DNA of 36,893 bases from positions 51,268 to 88,160 of the forward strand of contig NW_019773542.1 of assembly GCF_001039355.2 (NCBI RefSeq), written 5' to 3'. Shown here one piece after another: positions 31,282 to 36,893 of the stretch. The notes under the pieces were generated by a model. It was not told where the DNA came from and ran no database searches. It worked only from the letters and a program-made list of their open reading frames with translations. The stretch comes from Lingula anatina (lineage: Eukaryota > Brachiopoda > Lingulata > Lingulida > Lingulidae). Within the stretch, counting starts at the first letter, position 1. Each line of letters opens with the position of its first letter. Both the position numbers and the translations under genes were made by a program.

Positions 31282-31615
31282 ATTTACGGGTATCTAATTT
31301 TTTTTCTGTCGGAAGATGGTCAAAATGGAGGATGAATCAACAAAGATAATTTAAAAGACTGTCAAAAATTTCGCTGGATCCACCCCGGGGGTTCTATCCC
31401 TGGCTGTAAGAAATTAACAAATTGTGACCAACGCATATTTTGAAATCTGAGCCCTTACTGGTGTTACTGTTGTTTTTTAATGTCCTTAGACGAGAAAAGT
31501 TACACGGTGTGGTTATCATGCCCTGTACCTAACCATATATGCGCATTTAGTGTATAATAATTTGTGTATACATCGATTTCTTCGTAAAGACATTCTTCTG
31601 AGATGAGAAGCTCTT
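31282..31615. other. Non-coding stretch
   Basis: The first 110 bp include TGGATCCACCCCGGGGG (about 31377-31393), weakly inverse to GGTCCAGGGGTGGACGG at about 30659-30675, so an older element may enclose the 551-bp insertion. Nothing else is seen. Confidence 0.4.
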
Positions 31616-31859
31616 GCCGATCCAGGATTTTGTTAAGGAGGAGGTTGAGGGGGATTAGGGGGTGGACAAGCTTTAGAAAATAAACAACAGAAGACAGGGA
31701 CAATATACCATAATACATAAAAGTACAGTAAAGAGATTTTGCTTGGTTTTGTCTCATTTCGCCTTTTATACTTTGTATGGGTGAGAAATTGGCTAAAAAG
31801 GGGTGGGAGAGGAGCTCGTGGTTACTACCCCCCTACCCCCACCCCCTGATCCTCCATTG
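31616..31859. mobile_element. MITE-like element, GATCCAGG family copy 2
   Basis: GATCCAGGATTTTGTTAAGG at the left corresponds to the reverse strand of 24412-24703 (GGATCCAGGATTT..TTTTGTTAAG), and CCTGATCCTCCATTG at the right to the other end of that copy. The two copies are in opposite orientation and differ inside. Confidence 0.6.
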
Positions 31860-32168
31860 CAATGAAAACCCGAGCAGAGATTTTCACCAGTCAATTATTA
31901 AGGTCTCTGACCTGCGTCAGGACTAGGAATGGCCAATAAATACGTCACATTAAGGGGAAATAAACAAGATACATTAAATACTGTACAGGCGATTAAAATG
32001 CCATTAGCATTGCTGACCCGCGCGCAGCACGCTGTGTTAAAACGACTGTATAAGGTTACCTCGGGTTCTGCTGAGGAGTTTATTAGCTGAGAACTTGGAT
32101 CTAATATCTGCGACCAAAACAAAAAATAAAACAGTAGGACAGTAAGTGTTTCTGATTATGGATGCTGT

Positions 32169-32337
32169 ATTATTAATTCTGGCTTGTTATTTTTGTTATA
32201 ATTCACGATCATTTAGGGACAGATTTCCTTGCCGGAAATATCATATACAGGGATTATTAATTCTGGCTTGTTAGTTGTGTGATAATTCATTTGAGGCCAT
32301 TTTTTTTTTTTATTGCCGGAAGTATCATAAACAGAAA
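32169..32337 (+). repeat. 84-bp tandem duplication (two diverged units)
   Basis: ATTATTAATTCTGGCTTGTT starts both units (32169 and 32253). Both then have TAATTCA and TTGCCGGAA-TATCATA-ACAG at matching places. They differ by several substitutions and small indels, including a T run in unit 2. Confidence 0.85.
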
Positions 32338-32598
32338 TTATGGCACTCGCACGACAGAATTATGGTCTTTAGATATGTGAGGTTACCCACATGACTATGG
32401 ACGCAGGCGAATGTTTTGTTCATATAAAATCGGTATACACATAACGTTCACTTGAGCAATTGTTTTGTGATGTAAATTTGTACCACTTTCTTAATGCTAG
32501 GTGGTGTCACGATGCATTATTCCTTGCGCCACACGATTTTAATTGGCTCTGTTTTTGAAAAACATTTGTACGCAGTCGATAAAAGCATGCACATTAAT

Positions 32599-32766
32599 CA
32601 CGTGATTTTAAAGCTCTGAGGTCAAATCATCACAAACCACTTAGAAAACAAAAGTGCTGATGACATTTGAAAAAAAAAAAGGAATATATACATTTGAAAA
32701 ACACGCACAAGTGAAAGGATGTGCATCAACCCTTGAAACCACGTGATTTTCAAAGGCCAGAGGTCA
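32599..32766 (+). promoter_or_regulatory. Two spaced copies of an E-box plus AGGTCA module
   Basis: CACGTGATTTT followed 9-10 bases later by AGGTCA occurs at 32599-32624 and again at 32740-32766. A reduced CACGTGGTCA is at 33347-33356. CACGTG is the bHLH E-box and AGGTCA a nuclear-receptor half-site. It is 5 kb upstream of the first recognised exon of the Ig gene. Regulatory function is a guess. Confidence 0.3.
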
Positions 32767-34476
32767 TGTCGACATGCGCCGATTACTACTTGTGAGGTGA
32801 CAGTTTTGACAGCAGCGAAAATGTGTGGAATTTATCAAAAGACTTCCCTAGCAGACGATACACGGGGGTTAAGAATGTCTTATTAAGGACTGTAGAATTC
32901 CAACACTCTACCTTTGTGCCATTTTGACATTTGATATCAAATTTTATTAAATGCTTGGCAGCTGCTCTTGTTTGCTTTTGTTATCATAAAATGTATGGAG
33001 GTTTAGATCTATTGCCTAAAATAAATATTTCTTTTATTTCTCTTCTTTTCTTCTCATTCCAGTATACATATTGCATAACTTATCATTACAAAGACGAATG
33101 TCCAAAAATGCGGTCTCGTCTCCATTTCTCGTTTTAAAATAAACATAATTTATAAGACGAGATGATATACGCTGCATTATGGTGTCTCTATAGAAAGCGG
33201 GTAATGAGAATCAAAGCGGGCCACCGAAAAGTTTGCTCTTTTATTTGTTATTAGCAGCCACCTAAAAAAAAGGCGACACCTAAACAGACCATTAGATACG
33301 TCAGCTAAGACAGATGATGGTGAAAATTAATTGGCTGGCCCGAGATCACGTGGTCAAAGTTCACCCGTCTTCGTGTTGTGAACAAAAGGGTTAATCCTTC
33401 AACCCGTGTTCATCAAAATATCCAGCCGTATTTTGAACAAATACCGTTGCTTCTATCGCTTCACACTTTTATAGCAAATGTACACATTTTTTCAGGGGCT
33501 TGTCCCAAACAAATATATATAAAAAAAAGAAAACGTCAACAAAACACTTACAAAACGATAAAGACATCCGATGCCAAAACTTCAACACGGTTTCTGTTTA
33601 AGTCATTCCTTTAATTAAGCCCAGTTGCTGGCACCCACCCTTGTAATTGCAAAGCGCTCCTTCATCCTGAGTTATGTTTCAATTAATAAGACGTTTACAG
33701 GGTGCTTCAAAACGAACTTAAAAGAAAGGTTGAGATCAAAATTAATCCATTTCCTTTTTTTACTTCCTATTTGATAGCGTGTTAGCCTTGGCCTTGGTTG
33801 TTTACATGCATTCATGGTTTTGAAGTATGTAAGAAAGAGTGAAGGCCAATCTTGGGTAAAGTTGCCTCCAATTTCCTTTCCATCCCCTCCAATCCTCTAA
33901 CCGTCCCCACCAACCCCCTCCCCGCCTGCAGTTCATGTATCTGCCTAAGCAAGAGGGGTGGTTGTCAACATTGATATTCTACAACAGTTACGGTAATCCC
34001 AGACCCTAATATCAAACAGCATCTTTTCTTATTCCTTAATTTTCTTACTGATTCACTCACACATGTATCTTAATAGAAATTTATCTTACTTATTGCCCAC
34101 GGAACATTTGAAATACCGGTATAGGCACTGTCAAATAGGCACTGTCAGAACTGATTCCATCCTGTGAAAGAATCGAACATTGGAATTTCATTCAGGAAAA
34201 GTATCATTTCCCAGCGACACTAGTAGATGAAATAATTTCACGTTCTAGAGCAGCGGGTTATCTTGGATTTTTCCCCCTAGGTGGGTCCTAAACATCTCTA
34301 CTTTAAACTCGCTGAAATAACGTCTCAGCTGATGTACAAAAATAACTCAGACTGATGCCGATCACGCCTTCTATTTTGTATTTAAAGGAAACAAATTTCG
34401 ACTTTTGATTAACAAGATGGATAAGGGTTGTTCTCTCCACCCCACCCCACCGTGAAAACATGCACACTTACTCACT

Positions 34477-34480
<4 letters not shown>

Positions 34481-34521
<41 letters not shown>
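34481..34521 (+). repeat. (CT)n microsatellite
   Basis: About 20 CT units without interruption. Confidence 0.97.
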
Positions 34522-34523
<2 letters not shown>

Positions 34524-35876
34524 GAACAAAGGTTTAGGCCTATTATTTTCCGTCCAAAAAACACCTGCACACGCATGTACGCACACATACACGTGCGCAC
34601 ATCCATACACCGACATGGGCACAAACGCAAATACTAGTAAACATGCTTCCATTTTTATGACACCAAGCGAACTGAGACACCCCGGGGAAGGGGTGGTGTT
34701 AAACAGGACCCGGAGGGGGAGGGCGAGGGGGGATCATGCCATCACGTTCCACCACTACCACACATGCAGGCCTCACTATCTCACCGGCACCGAACTCACT
34801 CGTCCATGTGATGTAACTGTTTGTGCAACCCTAGACGCCATGTTTGCTTTCAATTTTCACATTCTATCAGAAATCGAACTGCCACCACGAGGGCCTGAGT
34901 ACGGGTCGGGTGACGCCGCGGCTGGTTGAACTTAACGAGGACACGAGCGTTCTTACAACACGGCCGTCTGGTCGGTGTCTGGTGCAAGTGCCACAAGAGA
35001 AATATCATAAATAGATTGCACTTGTAATACAAACTGCTAGCAATTCAAAGTGATGTCGTTCTATTATAATAAAGGCGTTTAATTAGCTACTGTGACGGCT
35101 CTGTATCAACAAGGCCCAGTCTAATCCTATGGAAAACTCTGTCCTTTGGATAAAATTGTTATCCTTATATACTCTTTAAACACAGGGTCCGCTAAGTTTG
35201 TTACAAAGTTATCGTATTTTATATTTAGTTTTAAATATGCTAGTTTAGAGGTTCATGTGTTACCTCTAAGTAGTTACATATCCTGAAATGAGCAGCCATT
35301 TTTACCACTGAATATCACACAGATATCACAGACCAAAATAAGTATCCACATTTGAATTCATTACTTTTTACCAACGGGGCAAATGTGCAGCAGTTAACTA
35401 TTTTATTTTAATACAACCGAGCTAAAGTGTTTCTGTCTTAGTGTATTGAGATTTCAATGTTGCAAAAAAAACTAGGTAAATGGGAGGGGAGGCCCCGTCA
35501 CCGTCAGAACCTCGGGGTAACTTGCTATCACAATGACGTCACGCTGCGTTCTAGAATGCCAAAAACAGGTGCGAAACTTCTTTGAGCTTTTTTTTTCAAT
35601 TTGTATTATACCTCCCTTCGCCAAACTTTGTAACAGTTGTGAAATGCTGTTTTGAATTGCCGAGATCATTCAAAAGTACTTCCAGCGCATGTGCTTATGT
35701 TGCCTTGAGTAATTTTCATCAAAGACTCATGAGTTATAAGGCAACGAATGTACCAACCTTAATAAGAACCATACGCAACAACATTTTCTGGGAGCTCTGA
35801 TTCCATTAAAGAAGTGTTGTGACATAGCATCGCGTATTTCAGATAAACTTTGCAAAGTGGATTTCTCTCTCTTTAA

Positions 35877-35877
<1 letters not shown>
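34522..35877. other. Upstream region with a GC-rich pocket
   Basis: 34670-34990 is clearly richer in GC and CpG than the rest of the right half and contains GACGCCGCGGCTGG and ACACGGCCGTCTGG. An ORF of 135 codons crosses it on the + strand but starts in CA-rich simple repeat and shows no domain. It could be a promoter/5' exon region of the - strand gene. The rest is AT-rich with nothing recognised. Confidence 0.4.
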
Positions 35878-35942
<65 letters not shown>

Positions 35943-35970
35943 TAACACACACACACACACGTGCGCGCGG
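35878..35970 (+). repeat. (CT)n(CA)n compound microsatellite
   Basis: CT run with one T insertion, then CA units ending in GTGCGCGCGG. Same order of CT before CA as at 27845 and 28811. Confidence 0.96.
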
Positions 35971-36820
35971 TTGCCTAAGCACTCACGTCGTTGAAAGGCA
36001 AACGAATCGCACAATCGAATCATTCTCGCACACATTTTGCACGCCTGCACCTGGTAGTCATTTCAATTTTTTTGCCCAACCTGCACCAGTTGATACGGGG
36101 TTCACAATTCATTACTTCTGCCCATTCAAGACACGCCCACTCCTGTAGCTTGTTGACAAACCCTCACCGGAGGGTAGAGAAATCAAATTAAAATCACATC
36201 ATATCTCCCAGGTGGTTCACCAATGGTTGCGGACCAAGAATCTTAAACACGAGAAAAATCATGGATATCCAAAGCATTTAATACGTTTGTTTCTGCGCGG
36301 TCTTTTTTTATTAATACCATCTTCGCTGCTTTGTTTCTAATTATCACTGATATGGTTAAGTGCACATCGGTTGTTAATGTGCAGTAAATCTTTGAACGAG
36401 TACTACTGAGGCTTTGGTCAGTGTTTTTATTCGATTGAAGACAGATTCTCTACTTGTTACCACATCTTTTTATCGTCAGGTTCTCAAACCAAGAAAGCTC
36501 TATGATAACCCTATCTTGTTACACAAGTATTTTTATACTTTTATACAGAGCCTCCTCCTTGAAATAACATTTATCCTATTAATTGCCAAATATTTTCTTT
36601 CCGTTTGTTTTCGTGTTGTACGCCAGCTGTGTTGTCAATTCTGACTGTAATGATTGACTTTAAGACTAGCTTTTTTTTAGATTATTAAACAGTAAATCTA
36701 TAGTGCCCCAGGGTCCCGTGCGCCAGTTGTTTAAAATCCGTATCTAGGGGAGGGCACAGGGGTACACCCTATGTGAACGAGGTCACCTGTTCGTGTATGT
36801 ATCAATGTTTTTGTTAGCAA

Positions 36821-36823
<3 letters not shown>
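35971..36823. other. Non-coding stretch at the right end
   Basis: The + strand ORF at 36414-36644 (rich in L, F and I) has no recognisable domain and looks like AT-rich chance. I see no RNA gene or element. Confidence 0.5.

Positions 36824-36893
<70 letters not shown>
36824..36893 (+). repeat. (AG)n microsatellite running off the window end
   Basis: At least 35 AG units reaching the last base of the window, so the full length is unknown. Perhaps the reason the sequence or assembly stops here. Confidence 0.97.

Larger units (their letters stand above)
31860..34480. other. Upstream non-coding region
   Basis: No convincing exon. It holds the 84-bp tandem duplication at 32169-32337, the paired CACGTG..AGGTCA repeats at 32599-32624 and 32740-32766, and a 14-bp doublet (TAGGCACTGTCA) near 34123-34150. 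Otherwise ordinary AT-rich DNA. Confidence 0.5.

Noticed and set aside
32059-32122. - strand ORF ending at a CGAG|GTAACC donor as first Ig exon
   Set aside because: The donor would be phase 0, but exon 27494-27597 needs phase 1. The sequence (MFWSQILDPSSQ..) lacks a hydrophobic core.
1-36893. tRNA, rRNA, CRISPR or retroelement coding genes
   Set aside because: I looked for tRNA B-box words (GGTTCGANNCC), regular spacer arrays and reverse-transcriptase or transposase motifs on both strands and saw none that hold up.

Overview
This is a window of nuclear DNA from an animal. The coding sequence is broken by GT..AG introns of about 0.05 to 3 kb, the surroundings are AT-rich and crowded with (CT)n, (CA)n, (AAAT)n and poly-G/poly-C tracts, and several short inverted-repeat DNA transposon relics are present. 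The two genes are a monocarboxylate-type transporter and a lachesin/IgLON-like immunoglobulin protein. Together with the repeat style they suggest a marine invertebrate, perhaps a mollusc, brachiopod or other lophotrochozoan. The lineage is an inference, and I cannot name a species. There are no bacterial operons, CRISPR arrays, rRNAs or tRNAs that I can support. Layout: positions 1-10.8 kb hold the 3' part of an SLC16-like major facilitator transporter on the + strand. Four exons (4750-4893, 7727-8512, 8777-8827, 9108-9202) join in one phase (phase 1) into 358 residues that start at about transmembrane helix 2 and run to the stop. The N-terminal exon or exons were not found and probably lie left of the window. 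The same 10.8 kb carries seven or eight copies of one palindromic MITE family, one nested inside another. I saw none in the remaining 26 kb. About 8 kb of intergenic DNA (9.2-17.3 kb) follows, with low-complexity tracts and a perfect DR5 nuclear-receptor-type site. From 27.6 kb down to 17.3 kb, on the - strand, lies a gene for a three-Ig-domain protein. Its seven exons have intron phases 1-0-1-0-1-0-1, so each Ig domain is coded by two exons split by a phase-0 intron. Six conserved cysteines and three core tryptophans are present. The protein ends in a 141-residue acidic-then-arginine-rich tail with an RGD motif, where lachesin/IgLON relatives normally carry a GPI-anchor signal. Its signal-peptide exon is not certain; a phase-compatible candidate lies at 29466-29547. 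The two genes are tail-to-tail and need not be functionally related. The right end (27.6-36.9 kb) is upstream, probably non-coding DNA with more MITEs, an 84-bp tandem duplication, Z-DNA-prone repeats and a long terminal (AG)n tract. Most notable points: a 55-bp tandem duplication that copies a splice acceptor of the transporter, with the outer copy giving a premature stop; the charged RGD tail of the Ig protein; an intronic cluster of inverted AGGTCA sites spaced by one base, of the ecdysone-receptor/FXR type; a nested MITE cluster limited to the transporter side; and two different inverted-repeat elements with CAGG ends and clean 5-bp target duplications.
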